Of a DNA stretch of 64,000 nucleotides, positions 10,309 to 19,448 are shown piece by piece. Position 1 is the first letter of the stretch; the number at the start of each line of letters is the position of its first letter. The notes beneath the pieces were generated by a model. The model worked only from the letters and a program-made list of their open reading frames with translations. It made no database searches and was not told where the DNA came from. Position numbers and translations under genes: made by a program. Source of the DNA: a virus; IMG/VR virus record IMGVR_UViG_3300029286_003689, positions 1 to 64,000 of that record; one strand, given 5' to 3'.

Positions 10309-10788
10309 CTATCTTCTCCTAAGAGTAAAATAATGAAACAGAATATTATCTATGCCATAAGGCTCAGGTGGTTCTATCTTGGCGCCACACATCTTGAGCC
10401 ATTTTATAGACTGCGTATTGCGAGTATCTACATAATTCTCCAGCGTCGGGTATACCTCAAGGAAGAGATCAATAAATTTTCTGCTTTCTTTTACTATAGC
10501 TTTACTGATTTTCTTAAATTCATCAGTTGCTAAAAGCCATACCGTCGCACTCTCAGCTAACAGCGTCGCAGGGACTATTCCAAACATAGCAATAACTTTA
10601 TCTTTGTATTCGATGCTTAAACACTTAACCGACATTTCAACAGATAAACGCAAAGCCGCTTCTGGAGTATGATGATGACTGGCCCATATCTCATCTATGT
10701 CTGATTGACGCAGGTTGTCCTTCATTGTTTCTACGTCCCCTGTCTTAGAATTTCTTACGATGATTCCGTTTTTATTGTAGTAATTCAT
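10309..10788 (-). CDS. T7 gp13-like / DUF2833 acetyltransferase-fold virion protein
   Basis: 159 aa. The pattern LRQSDIDEIWASHHHTPEAA, then VIAMFGIVP and VWLLATDEF, matches the DUF2833 (Phage_T7_Gp13) family, which has a GNAT-like fold. A GNAT-like C-terminal pattern (NTQSIKWLKMCGAK) is visible. In T7, gp13 is needed for virion assembly but no acetyl transfer is established. It lies between the tail tube and internal proteins, 1-2 nt from each neighbour. The syntenic gene in prophage B is 51741-52154. Confidence 0.75.
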   Translation of the reverse strand: MNYYNKNGIIVRNSKTGDVETMKDNLRQSDIDEIWASHHHTPEAALRLSVEMSVKCLSIEYKDKVIAMFGIVPATLLAESATVWLLATDEFKKISKAIVKESRKFIDLFLEVYPTLENYVDTRNTQSIKWLKMCGAKIEPPEPYGIDNILFHYFTLRRR

Positions 10789-13461
10789 TTAACCACCAAG
10801 AATTGTGACGGGAACGATTGATAAAATAGTAAAAGGAAATGGCGCTGTTTGTCTAAAAAACACCCTTCCGCTCTTCTTGTAACCACCTGGTATTGCCTGC
10901 TCGTGAAAACCAGAGAATAACTCTATCGGTTCACCTATTGCTTCACTGGTACGTCCTATCTTTATAGGGTCAAGGCTATTTTCAGATGATCCGATAAAAC
11001 CGCCTCTTGAATTAAGTAAATGCATTCTTAATCTTGCAACATTAGCAAGCTTTCCGTGAGTCGTTCCGACGTCAGTATTGATATCCCCATCTAAAGGTTC
11101 TACGTCGCATATATACGGCAGGCCCACATGAATAATTGAAGCTGGGTTAGATAACACTATCTCTCCGTCTTCAACCACCATTCCTTCTATCCAGTTTCCG
11201 TCAGCAACTACTGAAACGGTTTTGCCTTCAAGGTGGTCTAAATCAGGGACTGTCGTGATTGTTTTTCTAACCTCGCCGTCTTCTTCATAAGCCGTATACT
11301 CTGTGCCATCTATATCGCTATCGTCTTCCGGGTCAGTTAGTTCAAAGGCATTAGCAGAAGCGTTTGCAACCTTAAACCTTTTTCCGTTTAATTCAGTCAT
11401 ACCCTTTACTTCCAAGATGTCTACGAGGTCACCGTTTGCAAAACCATGCGCTTCTTCAGTGGTAATTACTACCGGACTGGCCTGAGTAGCTCCGGTTATT
11501 GTCATCGGATTATCGTAACTTATCCCGCAGTCTACGAAGAATTGCTTACGCGGATCCGTTGAGATCATCCGTTTAACCATCTTCTCAATAAATCTTTCTG
11601 TGCCGCGTTTTATAACCATCCAAACCTCATCATATCCAACAGTGGCATTAGGTATCGTCCAAATAGACTCTACCTGTCCGTCGGTATCATGCCAAGCCCA
11701 AGCAACTATTTCTTGCTCTCTAAGATAAGTCATAGACAATAACATGCCGTCATCCCTTACCAACCAAACCAAGCTATCAGGTTCTTTTTGGTAAGCCATA
11801 TCTATAATTCTGTGTCCTTCAAAGAGTTGATTTGAAAGCAAACTTAAAGGATCTCCTGTATAGCCGTCCGAGATATAATCGTATCCTAAATCCCAAACTA
11901 CTGTCCCCATGGGCTGAACGTATATAACCCTATTGCCTATCACTACCGGCAACACCTTTGAGCTACCGCGGCCTTCCTGAAGCTTTGGATAAACGGTTGT
12001 AGGGGTTAAGACTCCTTCCGATGATGAACCTATGCTCCATGCCCTTGAAGACGTAAAGGCAAGAATATCTCCTAATAAAATAAAGCTCTTTACGGCGTCC
12101 ATTTTTCGGCTGGGTAAACGTATACTTATGCCATCAGAATCAACCAGGGGGTCGCTTCTGCCAAAATTTATGTAATTATTTGTCCTTGTACTCCAAACCC
12201 CAAGAATTTCAGACTTCGTTGCACCAAAGACTAACCTGTCTTGCTCAAACATACAAGTAGCCGGATAACCTCTCTTTTCCGACCATGAACCCTCTGACCA
12301 AAACTCTGTTGCCGCGGTCGCTCCGACTTCCTTCAATACTTCCGCAGTTACCACTGTCGCGCTTGTAAATGCAGTTATTTTTACTATCCCGACCTGTGTA
12401 AAAGCATCTGTGCTCAAATCAACATTTATCGTCCCGCTTGTAAAAATAGTACATTTTACCCGGACAAGAACGGCATCGTCTTCATCAAAATCCCCGTAAG
12501 TATTGTGGTTGATGTCCCCATCGTAAGAAGTAAAACTCCTTACAGAAGACCAAGTTGTGCCACCGTCTATTGACTTCTCTATTTTAATAGTGCCTGTCCA
12601 GATTCCATGTGTAACAAGACGCCACGTGCCATTAGGCCCGCATTTTATTGAAGTAGTTTCTCCGACGGCAGTAAAGGCTTTTGAAACGAATTGACTTTCT
12701 ATATTATGCTCAAGTTTAAATAAGGCTCCTATGTGACCTACTTCAAATAATGCTTTACTTGCCGTAAGTGTAATTCCGCTACCTGTCACGGCGTTGGCGG
12801 TAAGAGTTAAATCCTCGTCTATGTTTTGCTGCATAAACGGGCCTTCTTCAAATGGATATAAGGCAATTCGCCAGCTATAATGAGAATATCTTGTAATAGT
12901 CCGGGGGCAAAAATCATTGTGGGTAACGTAGAGTACATCAGCCGATTGAGTGAATTGAAGGTCTTCCAGATCATCTTCAGCGTACGGTGTTTCTATTTCG
13001 TATATGTCTGAGGCTTCCCAATCAGTGACGTTGCCTGGAGGGGTTGCGTGGCCAGCGCCAGAGGTATGATTCGTCTTTGAACGATAAACAATACCGCCTA
13101 CCTTAACAAAATCTCCTATGTAGTAAACTGTGGCTGTTACCCATGCCGCTGTTGTCGTCGGGGCTATGAGCTGTCCGTCATTCATGTAAAATCGGCAATA
13201 ATACTCTCCGAATTCTATTGAATATACCTGATCAGCAGAAAATTCAAATCCTACTCCCCGGCATTTCTTATCGCTGTATTTTGGCTTCTTGATGAAATAG
13301 AGACCTGGTCTATTAGAGGCACCGCCATGGGGATGAGGAAAGGTGTTGCGTAGCCTGCGGCATCCTGAACCATAACGCTGCAGGTCTATGCGTGACCATA
13401 GGCTTGGAGCAAACTCTCCTCCGGTAAAAGCCGGCTTTAGTACTTCTATTTTCTGCGCCAT
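10789..13461 (-). CDS. Tail tubular protein B-like (nozzle/stabilisation) protein
   Basis: 890 aa. The N-terminus (PAFTGGEFAPSLWSRIDLQRY, then RNTFPHPHGGASNRPG) is the signature opening of podovirus tail tube/nozzle proteins of the T7 gp12 type: TGGE...R.DL..Y..G...RN...P.GG...RPG. The rest is beta-rich. It forms the distal tail tube through which DNA passes. The homologous role in prophage B is at 52151-54190 (679 aa); this copy is longer because of inserted domains around residues 200-370. Confidence 0.8.
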   Translation of the reverse strand: MAQKIEVLKPAFTGGEFAPSLWSRIDLQRYGSGCRRLRNTFPHPHGGASNRPGLYFIKKPKYSDKKCRGVGFEFSADQVYSIEFGEYYCRFYMNDGQLIAPTTTAAWVTATVYYIGDFVKVGGIVYRSKTNHTSGAGHATPPGNVTDWEASDIYEIETPYAEDDLEDLQFTQSADVLYVTHNDFCPRTITRYSHYSWRIALYPFEEGPFMQQNIDEDLTLTANAVTGSGITLTASKALFEVGHIGALFKLEHNIESQFVSKAFTAVGETTSIKCGPNGTWRLVTHGIWTGTIKIEKSIDGGTTWSSVRSFTSYDGDINHNTYGDFDEDDAVLVRVKCTIFTSGTINVDLSTDAFTQVGIVKITAFTSATVVTAEVLKEVGATAATEFWSEGSWSEKRGYPATCMFEQDRLVFGATKSEILGVWSTRTNNYINFGRSDPLVDSDGISIRLPSRKMDAVKSFILLGDILAFTSSRAWSIGSSSEGVLTPTTVYPKLQEGRGSSKVLPVVIGNRVIYVQPMGTVVWDLGYDYISDGYTGDPLSLLSNQLFEGHRIIDMAYQKEPDSLVWLVRDDGMLLSMTYLREQEIVAWAWHDTDGQVESIWTIPNATVGYDEVWMVIKRGTERFIEKMVKRMISTDPRKQFFVDCGISYDNPMTITGATQASPVVITTEEAHGFANGDLVDILEVKGMTELNGKRFKVANASANAFELTDPEDDSDIDGTEYTAYEEDGEVRKTITTVPDLDHLEGKTVSVVADGNWIEGMVVEDGEIVLSNPASIIHVGLPYICDVEPLDGDINTDVGTTHGKLANVARLRMHLLNSRGGFIGSSENSLDPIKIGRTSEAIGEPIELFSGFHEQAIPGGYKKSGRVFFRQTAPFPFTILSIVPVTILGG

Positions 13462-13462
13462 A

Positions 13463-13747
13463 TTAGCTTAAAAGAGTACTTTCTCCGTCTTTAGTTTTTT
13501 TCTTGTCTTTCCCTACTATCTCGCCTTCTTTTAACTCAAAGGTGACTATCTTGCGCCATTCATTGTCTTCATAGCCGCATATCCTGGCCTTTATCTTGAT
13601 CTCTACTTCATCGTCGCGTTTAACGTCTTTGCCTTCGATAAAAGACAACGGTAAATCTACTTTCGGAAAAGTTTCCTTCGGGAAATCCGCTTCTGATGCA
13701 GGGTGGTCAATAAACTTATTATCTCTTTTTGTTCCTAAGCTTTTCAT
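13463..13747 (-). CDS. Small hypothetical virion-operon protein
   Basis: 94 aa, lysine- and glutamate-rich, with a beta-type centre (DDEVEIKIKARICGYEDNEW) and no recognisable domain. It sits between tail tube A and tail tube B genes with 1-9 nt gaps, so it is co-translated with them. I do not recognise it. It could be a tail chaperone or connector plug, but nothing in the sequence shows this. Confidence 0.55.
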   Translation of the reverse strand: MKSLGTKRDNKFIDHPASEADFPKETFPKVDLPLSFIEGKDVKRDDEVEIKIKARICGYEDNEWRKIVTFELKEGEIVGKDKKKTKDGESTLLS

Positions 13748-13756
13748 GGCTATCTC

Positions 13757-14362
13757 CTATCTTGAGTCCTCAAACGATGAGGTTTGTTTCTGTTTTACAT
13801 TACTCTCTCCGTCATTTATCCTGGCGGCATCACTTACCATTGACAAATATATACTAAGCAGGGTTTTCATCTTATCCTGATCTCCTGTTAGTGGGATTGC
13901 TGCATGAGTGGCTACAAGAAAAGATAATGCCATGGCAGCTGAGACATCAAATTTTGAAACATCGGTTACTTGATAGGTAAATTCTATGTAGGCTTCTTCA
14001 GAATTGCAGGCAATAACTTCTTGATTTAATTCGGGTATAAATACTTTCTCATGCTCAATAGGTTTTGGGTCAGGATCACCTGTATCAAGAAACACCTTTC
14101 TAACACACAGGCATTTTGCGGGAATAGCATAAACGTAACTCCAACCCGGAATCTCTTGGTCATCCAATTCAACAAGAAGTTCCTTTACCTTGGCAAAACC
14201 CCAATTCTTAGCTCTAAGAACATTATCCCGGCAGAATGGAAAAATACGATTAAGAGTCCTAACTTTTTTATCTGTAATATCTTCTAAAGAATCAAGCGGG
14301 TCTTCGTTTAGGTGCCCGAGAGCTATGTTGCTAATTACTAAATCATCTACTGTCTTTGGCAT
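13757..14362 (-). CDS. Tail tubular protein A-like (gp11-type adaptor)
   Basis: 201 aa. It opens with a helix (VDDLVISNIALGHLNEDPLDS), then CRDNVLRAKNWGFAKVKELL and YVYAIPAKCLCVRKVF, the pattern of T7 gp11-like tail adaptor proteins that join portal to nozzle. The paralogue in prophage B is at 54187-54798. The ribosome-binding region GAGGGTAAAA lies inside a 23-bp direct repeat (14362-14384). Confidence 0.75.
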   Translation of the reverse strand: MPKTVDDLVISNIALGHLNEDPLDSLEDITDKKVRTLNRIFPFCRDNVLRAKNWGFAKVKELLVELDDQEIPGWSYVYAIPAKCLCVRKVFLDTGDPDPKPIEHEKVFIPELNQEVIACNSEEAYIEFTYQVTDVSKFDVSAAMALSFLVATHAAIPLTGDQDKMKTLLSIYLSMVSDAARINDGESNVKQKQTSSFEDSR

Positions 14363-14373
14363 TTTTACCCTCG

Positions 14374-14405
14374 AAAATTAAGGGGGCTACCAAAAAGTAG
14401 CCCCC
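14374..14405 (-). terminator. Intrinsic-type hairpin before the tail adaptor gene
   Basis: A perfect 9-bp stem, GGGGGCTAC (14382-14390) with GTAGCCCCC (14397-14405), 6-nt loop, followed on the minus strand by TTAATTTT. It lies between gene 14412-14756 and the tail adaptor. It is probably a partial terminator or an mRNA-processing hairpin that adjusts expression of head versus tail genes. Confidence 0.6.
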
Positions 14406-14411
14406 GTTAAT

Positions 14412-14756
14412 CTATTTTTTCTGTCTCTCTTTAGCCTTTTTGACAATAGCCCTTATCTTCTGCTGGCTTATGTCTTTCGCCAATACTTCCAGTAACTCAT
14501 CGTTATTCAACACTTCCGCGTCTTTAATACCGCGGCTCTTGGCTTCATCAACCAATTCTAAACGCGCGGCTTCCGCAGCGTTTGCCGGCTCCTGTTGGCC
14601 AGAAGCTTCTTTTGCCGGGGCCGCCAGATGCTTCTCATCTAAAAGCTTAAAATGCTTTGGCGGATTCTCTTTAGGATCAGCCTCAACTATCTGGCCTTTC
14701 TCATAAAAAGAATTCCGGAACCCGTAACAATCTTTCAAAACCTCATATTTTGCCAC
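14412..14756 (-). CDS. Small head-region protein with helix-extension-helix-like C-terminus
   Basis: 114 aa, starting at GTG after a strong AAAGGAGG. N-terminal beta part (YEVLKDCYGFRNSFYEKGQ), alanine/proline-rich linker, and a C-terminal helical segment (residues 65-105) resembling short SAP/HeH or Rho-N-type domains. In prophage B the protein at 56544-57203 also ends in such a segment (TLAELKKIAKEKGIKLP). Position suggests head completion or a head-tail joining accessory. Flanked by 23-bp direct repeats. Confidence 0.5.
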   Translation of the reverse strand: MAKYEVLKDCYGFRNSFYEKGQIVEADPKENPPKHFKLLDEKHLAAPAKEASGQQEPANAAEAARLELVDEAKSRGIKDAEVLNNDELLEVLAKDISQQKIRAIVKKAKERQKK

Positions 14757-14801
14757 AGCTACCTCCTTTTTTTACCCTCGAAAATTAAGGGATTTTATTT
14801 A

Positions 14802-14957
14802 TCAGGTTTGAACTGCTGTCCTTGAAACTTCATACCAGTGAGAACCATTAGAAACAAAGGTGACTACGTAATACTTTCCTGCAGATGTCCCCAGTGTTAA
14901 TGTCCCTACTGAACTCACTAAGGTTGCATGAAAAGTAATAACCTCCTTTATAGCGGA
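14802..14957 (-). pseudogene. Possible remnant of a small virion protein
   Basis: An open frame of 52 codons whose sense strand encodes LGTSAGKYYVVTFVSNGSHW followed by a short tail and TGA. This reads like the C-terminus of a phage decoration or fibre protein. A strong AAAGGAGG lies near its 5' end, but the only ATG at a suitable distance (14930-14928) is in another frame and stops after three codons. A one-base change would restore a short gene, so it is either a frameshifted gene or a leftover. Low confidence. Confidence 0.3.
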
Positions 14958-14960
14958 TTA

Positions 14961-14988
14961 GCCCGGAAGGTTTTTAAGGCTTCCGGGC
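14961..14988 (-). other. Strong hairpin behind the cement protein gene
   Basis: A perfect 9-bp GC-rich stem, GCCCGGAAG (14961-14969) with CTTCCGGGC (14980-14988), 10-nt loop, no T-tract. It lies directly downstream of the Bbp16-like gene and may act as a 3' mRNA stabiliser for the highly expressed capsid/cement messages. The equivalent place in prophage B also has hairpins (54847-54888 and 55407-55437). Confidence 0.6.
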
Positions 14989-15005
14989 CATCCTGCTTGG
15001 TTTGC

Positions 15006-15407
15006 TTAGGCTATATTAACGTCCGGTGTTAAGAACGCATCTATCGTACCGCCGGTGAAAGCATGGTTTCCTTCGGTAAAATACAACCTTAAGAATCTCT
15101 TAAGGCCCGGAGGAAGCTTAATCTTCCAGACGATGGTATTAGCCGCTAATTCGGCCTCAGTGAGGTCTTTCTCGGCTAAGTTAACCGCGGCAACGTTAAA
15201 GGCTTCGGCGGAATCGGTCTGAATAGCAATATTCAGCGTTCCGTCATCTTCAGCGGTTGCTCCGGCTGTCCCTACCCTCACAACCAGGTAGAGTTCTTCT
15301 CCTACTGCGTCACCGGCTTTGCTTAAGTCAATGACGTTGGTACTGGCGCCGGTAAAACTCGTCATTAACTGGCCTTCTGCTAAGATCAAATGCGCGTCTT
15401 TAATCAT
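15006..15407 (-). CDS. Bbp16-like capsid cement protein
   Basis: 133 aa. The opening MIKDAHLILAEGQLMT, the middle VGEELYLVVRVGTAGAT, and PPGLKRFLRLYFT near the C-terminus are the pattern of the Bbp16 family, which cements capsids of BPP-1-type phages. It follows the major capsid gene, as in BPP-1. Prophage B has an unrelated or highly diverged protein at the same place (54910-55386). Confidence 0.8.
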   Translation of the reverse strand: MIKDAHLILAEGQLMTSFTGASTNVIDLSKAGDAVGEELYLVVRVGTAGATAEDDGTLNIAIQTDSAEAFNVAAVNLAEKDLTEAELAANTIVWKIKLPPGLKRFLRLYFTEGNHAFTGGTIDAFLTPDVNIA

Positions 15408-15475
15408 GATATTTCTCCTTTTTTTAACGTTGTTAACGTTCGCTTTTATGCTACTTATTTATTTGCAACCTACTT

Positions 15476-16498
15476 TTACGCTGTGACTATTGACTCAGAA
15501 TTCAGGATCTTATCGCAACGGCGAATAGGTATACCCATGAACGTGGTCAGGGATTTACCATTCTCAAGCTCGCGGATAGTCAAATTCACATTGCTCTTGT
15601 TGTACGCTTTGATATCCAGAGCGGTCTTAACTTCTTTGTTGCAATACCACGCTGCGCGGCCAGAAGCTAAGCTCGGAACTTTATTCATCGCCTGAATCAT
15701 GAACTTAATCAGGTTAGCTGAACCGTCAACTTGATCACCGGCTTGCGCTAAGAGAGAAATATCCAGGTTGGCGATACGAACGGCGAATCTCCAGTCTCTC
15801 ACGCAAAGACCTAAGTCCTGGTAGAACTGGTCAACGAAAGCCAGATACTGCCCTGCAGGAGTCTGGTCATCGTTTACAAGCTGTTTACCCAAGTCGTTAT
15901 GGGTAATGCCTGCCTTGGTTGCGCGGGGATAAAACGCGTGGATGGTATTCTCTCCCCAGATTACTAACCACATAGACGTAACATCGGTCTGGCCAGCTAT
16001 GGCTCCGCCGTCTATTACGTTCTCGGAAGAAGCTACGGCTGCGGCGAGAGACGAGTAATACGGAGATAAACCTGTAAACCTCTCCGGATTGGTCTCTACA
16101 TTGCCGTAGAAGAGCGTAGTGGCCATTTCTTGAGACAATGCCTCAATGAATGGCGCGTTTTCGGAAATTCTGAAAGCCGCCTTGTCAACCGCGATATTGA
16201 CAAGCAATTCATCAATTTTACCCATGCCTTCAAGGTGCCCTGCGGTAAAAAGCTGCTGCCTTGTCTGGGATTTAGAGGGCTGAACGCCTCGGTTAATCTG
16301 TCTCCACGCAACGGTAGGAAGGCCCGTACGTATTGTGGATTTGTGCCCGGTGGTCGTGTTACCTTCAATGAACACGAGATCGGAAAGTATCTCGTTCTTT
16401 TCGTTCATCATTTCTGAAATACGTGCTATCTTTCCGTTCGGGTCAAGCCTTCTGGCATGATCCATTAGTGTTAAATTCGTATTGCCGATAGTACTCAT
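15476..16498 (-). CDS. Major capsid protein (Bbp17-like)
   Basis: 340 aa. LTLMDHARRLDPNGKIA followed by NEILSDLVFIEGNTTTGHKS and TIRTGLPTVAWRQINRGVQ is the characteristic N-terminal region of BPP-1-type major capsid proteins (HK97 fold). The length fits the family. The scaffold gene lies immediately upstream and the cement gene downstream. The capsid of prophage B (55446-56381) belongs to a different family. Confidence 0.85.
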   Translation of the reverse strand: MSTIGNTNLTLMDHARRLDPNGKIARISEMMNEKNEILSDLVFIEGNTTTGHKSTIRTGLPTVAWRQINRGVQPSKSQTRQQLFTAGHLEGMGKIDELLVNIAVDKAAFRISENAPFIEALSQEMATTLFYGNVETNPERFTGLSPYYSSLAAAVASSENVIDGGAIAGQTDVTSMWLVIWGENTIHAFYPRATKAGITHNDLGKQLVNDDQTPAGQYLAFVDQFYQDLGLCVRDWRFAVRIANLDISLLAQAGDQVDGSANLIKFMIQAMNKVPSLASGRAAWYCNKEVKTALDIKAYNKSNVNLTIRELENGKSLTTFMGIPIRRCDKILNSESIVTA

Positions 16499-16521
16499 GG
16501 GTTCTTTCCTTTCTTTTTAGG

Positions 16522-17343
16522 CTACTTCATTGAGTCGCCGTAGAATAAGGCGCCGTCTGATTTTTCGCCTGTTTTGTTTTTACCATCTATAAGTTTATCT
16601 TCGCTTATGGCTTTCCCTACTTTCAGGAAGAAGTTAACCATCTCTTTCTGGTTGCCTACTCCTGTTTGATTCAGAAACTTGCGCAAATCTGGAGTACCAA
16701 AACGCTCAATCGCCTTACTGGCAAAAATAAGCTCTTTTTGATAATCCACAATACCGGCTTCTTTCAGGGTAGCAATAGTTGCTTCTTTCCATTCCTTTTT
16801 GGTTTGGTTAAATGTTTCAACTAAACCATCTTGAAAGGATTGAATATGCTTTACCTGAAGGTCAATTAACCTCTGGGCCTTTTCTTGAGAGAGGTCTAAT
16901 TCCTTAGCCACTGTCTTGAATTCCTCAAGCATCGGCTGGTTAACCTTCATCCCATCAGGCACTGTGAAATCGGTATAGGCTTCGGGTGCGCCTTTACCTG
17001 ACGCTAATTTCTTTGCATCTTCTTTAGCCTTTAGAAGCGCCGCCTGCTTAACCTGATCTTCCGCGGAGAGCTGGTCTTTAGGGGTATCAAGAAGGCGTTT
17101 CTCTTCTTTAGCCGTCTCAAGTTCAGTCCTCTTGGCTTTCTCAGCATCATTCAGGGTTGTCGGATCTGCTTCTAATATTCGCTTCTCTTCTGCTACTTGA
17201 GCTTCCTTTTCAGCGGTTATTTCTTCTGCTGTCTTTGCCGCAGCCGGAGCTGCGCCAGAGGCCTCAGCCTTATTCTCGCCCCCAAGTAAACTCTCTTCTT
17301 CTTTGATCTCATCTGCTGGTGCTACTGCTGTTGGTTCTGGCAT
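16522..17343 (-). CDS. Capsid assembly scaffolding protein
   Basis: 273 aa. The first half is extremely alanine/glutamate/lysine-rich and coiled-coil-like (about 40-120); the second half is helical with a conserved-looking centre (AYTDFTVPDGMKVNQPMLEE). Position between the Bbp19-like gene and the major capsid gene, acidic composition and helical content fit a scaffolding protein. No protease motif seen. The functional equivalent is at 57215-58093, with an apparently common PDGMKVN / FPEGANKE type region. Confidence 0.65.
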   Translation of the reverse strand: MPEPTAVAPADEIKEEESLLGGENKAEASGAAPAAAKTAEEITAEKEAQVAEEKRILEADPTTLNDAEKAKRTELETAKEEKRLLDTPKDQLSAEDQVKQAALLKAKEDAKKLASGKGAPEAYTDFTVPDGMKVNQPMLEEFKTVAKELDLSQEKAQRLIDLQVKHIQSFQDGLVETFNQTKKEWKEATIATLKEAGIVDYQKELIFASKAIERFGTPDLRKFLNQTGVGNQKEMVNFFLKVGKAISEDKLIDGKNKTGEKSDGALFYGDSMK

Positions 17344-17386
17344 TTCTCTCTCCTTTGTTTGCTCCTGCCGGGGATATACGAATCAG

Positions 17387-17704
17387 TTAAATATCGTCTG
17401 TCTCCGGAGGAATTTCTTTTTTAAGACTTTCTTGTTCTGATTTATATTCGTTCTGCATTTGCAGAAAAGCTTCTGGGGTTATATCAGCCCAGAAGAGTTG
17501 ACCTATAGATTGTTTTCCACAATTAAAATCTGTTTTGTTGTCGCCGGCAAAAGGGTTACGTAACACGCCGGATACACTCAACAAACGCCACATTAACCGT
17601 CTACCTTCAGCTAAACGCAAGACCCGGACAATATCACTAAGCTCGCGTTCCCTGAGCCTCTTGTCTCGTTCAGCTATTTTTTTACCTCTCTCTTCAGCGT
17701 TCAT
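17387..17704 (-). CDS. Bbp19-like phage protein
   Basis: 105 aa. The segment LAEGRRLMWRLLSVSGVLRN, then NPFAGDN and SIGQLFWADI, matches the Bbp19-like family found next to portal genes of BPP-1-like podoviruses. Function unknown; its fixed place beside the portal suggests a head assembly role. It overlaps the portal stop by one base. The prophage B counterpart at 58093-58407 has the same FFARAIYQTSGIF core. Confidence 0.7.
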   Translation of the reverse strand: MNAEERGKKIAERDKRLRERELSDIVRVLRLAEGRRLMWRLLSVSGVLRNPFAGDNKTDFNCGKQSIGQLFWADITPEAFLQMQNEYKSEQESLKKEIPPETDDI

Positions 17705-19446
17705 TATTTCTTACCCTCTTGAACCTTTTGAGGAACGTCTTTGCCGGTTAAAGCTTTTATCACTGCATCAAGAGCAGTTCCCTCTCCCACTTTTGCTTGA
17801 GAAAGAGTCTTGGCGCCTTCAGCTGCTTGCATGCCTGACTGCATCTGTTGCTGCTTTAGAAGAGCTTCTTGTTTAGCCTTACGCATAGCAGCCACAATTT
17901 CAGCACTCCGTACAAGCCTTGCTGGAACACCCTTCATTTCGCTAAATGTCTCTATAATTTCATCAATATCAATCTTGTCTTCTGGCCCAGATTCCGGGAA
18001 TACCTTTCTTAACTCACCTACGAATTGACACAACTCTTGGATAGCCTGCGTCCCTATAGCCTTTTGAGCTTGCGAAAGTACTGAGATAAAATCGATCTTA
18101 ATATCCTGACCTTGTAGTTCTTCGGGAATCTCTGGAATCATGCCAAGAGCGAGCATTATTAAAAATGTTCTGCTTATCAATAAATCAAGGAAGTCTTCAA
18201 TTACGTCAAGCACCGGGCCGAGCATCATTAGCTTCTCTTCATACTTCTTTGCTATCTCTTCGGCGGTTACCTGTCTGCGATCAGACTGAAGAAGCATGAG
18301 AAATAAATCGGTATAGAAAGCCCTGCTTACTGAAGCGCGCGTATTCTCAATACTCTTGTCTACATCTGCAAGGCTAATCTGGACTTGATACGCAGGTCTT
18401 ACACCGGCGTCCGGAAGGTTAGAAGAGGATGTGGTTATTCCGCCAGGAGCAGTGTTTACCTCTCCTGAAACATTAGCGTCTTTTTGCAGTGGGGGCTTTA
18501 ACTGTAAGTCAAGAGCAAGATACCTGTCTTTCTGTAGCTTCTGAAGGCCTTTAGAAGCACCTAAAGCAAGCCAGCCCGGAGCACCCTTGCCATAAATATC
18601 CGCTGAAGTAGTAACTCCCCAGACAGCAGTCAAAACAGGGAAATCGTTATAACCACCTATGCGTAAGAAAGTATCTGCTGGGGATCCTGACTCCCATTGA
18701 ATTGACCGGTATTTCATATTCTGGAAATCTGCCTTATCCGGCACCCGGTCATCATTTTCTTCAATAAGATGGATTACTTTAATCCATTGACCTAATTCAG
18801 CCGCCCTCTTTGATTCATAGGATTTCTTTACGGTATCGCTTACGTTGTCTTTGCCAAACTCCTTAACGAGTTGGTCAACGGTCATCCAGAATTCACGCGC
18901 GAATCCGTTAACTCTTCCATCTGGGCCAACGCTTAAGAAATATTCGCCTGCGGTAAAATTCCTGGCTCTAACAACAGAATCAAAATCTTCCCCGATATAC
19001 ATTGCCGCTGTCCCAAAGCTTCCCAACTCTTCAAAGAACGAAGTCAATGCCCCGTAGATATTTGAGCGCTGGAAAACATTACGCATACGCTCTTCCACGG
19101 TATCAAGCCACAGTTTAACGTTTTGATTATCCATTAAGTCTTGGTCAGATACTCCAAGCTTAAACCAAGGCCTGACCTGAGAAGTCATACCGCTTGAGAT
19201 ACCAGAGCCAAGAGTCCTGCTACAATATTGAGGGTGCTCGTCAAGAAGCGTCTTATGATCTATAGCCTTTCCGTCATTAGGCTGATCATCAAAAAAGCCC
19301 CGTGTGGGGGCCTCATAGAGTTTGATATCTTTATACGTCGGCCAATACCGTTGACCTTCGCTCTTCATTGCGCTAACGCGCTGCTCAAACATTGCCCTGA
19401 GCAATCCTATACCAACCTTCTTTTTTTCTACTACTGCTTCAGGCAT
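17704..19446 (-). CDS. Portal / head-tail connector protein
   Basis: 580 aa. YWPTYKDIKLYEAPTRGFF, the SGISSGMTSQVRPWF segment, and ELGSFGTAAMYIGED are typical of the podovirus head-tail connector family (Head-tail_con). It forms the dodecameric vertex through which DNA is packaged. The family is about 500-700 aa. C-terminal residues 450-560 are helical and glutamine-rich. The syntenic portal of prophage B is at 58407-60206. Confidence 0.85.
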   Translation of the reverse strand: MPEAVVEKKKVGIGLLRAMFEQRVSAMKSEGQRYWPTYKDIKLYEAPTRGFFDDQPNDGKAIDHKTLLDEHPQYCSRTLGSGISSGMTSQVRPWFKLGVSDQDLMDNQNVKLWLDTVEERMRNVFQRSNIYGALTSFFEELGSFGTAAMYIGEDFDSVVRARNFTAGEYFLSVGPDGRVNGFAREFWMTVDQLVKEFGKDNVSDTVKKSYESKRAAELGQWIKVIHLIEENDDRVPDKADFQNMKYRSIQWESGSPADTFLRIGGYNDFPVLTAVWGVTTSADIYGKGAPGWLALGASKGLQKLQKDRYLALDLQLKPPLQKDANVSGEVNTAPGGITTSSSNLPDAGVRPAYQVQISLADVDKSIENTRASVSRAFYTDLFLMLLQSDRRQVTAEEIAKKYEEKLMMLGPVLDVIEDFLDLLISRTFLIMLALGMIPEIPEELQGQDIKIDFISVLSQAQKAIGTQAIQELCQFVGELRKVFPESGPEDKIDIDEIIETFSEMKGVPARLVRSAEIVAAMRKAKQEALLKQQQMQSGMQAAEGAKTLSQAKVGEGTALDAVIKALTGKDVPQKVQEGKK

Positions 19447-19448
19447 AT

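Larger units (their letters stand above)
14362..14791. repeat. 23-bp direct repeat pair flanking gene 14412-14756
   Basis: The same 23 bp, containing TTACCCTCGAAAATTAAGGG, occurs at 14362-14384 and 14769-14791. On the minus strand each copy supplies CCCT...AGGG dyad symmetry and a GAGGG Shine-Dalgarno-like core. The two copies bracket exactly one gene, so it could have been gained, or could be lost, by recombination between them. Confidence 0.8.
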
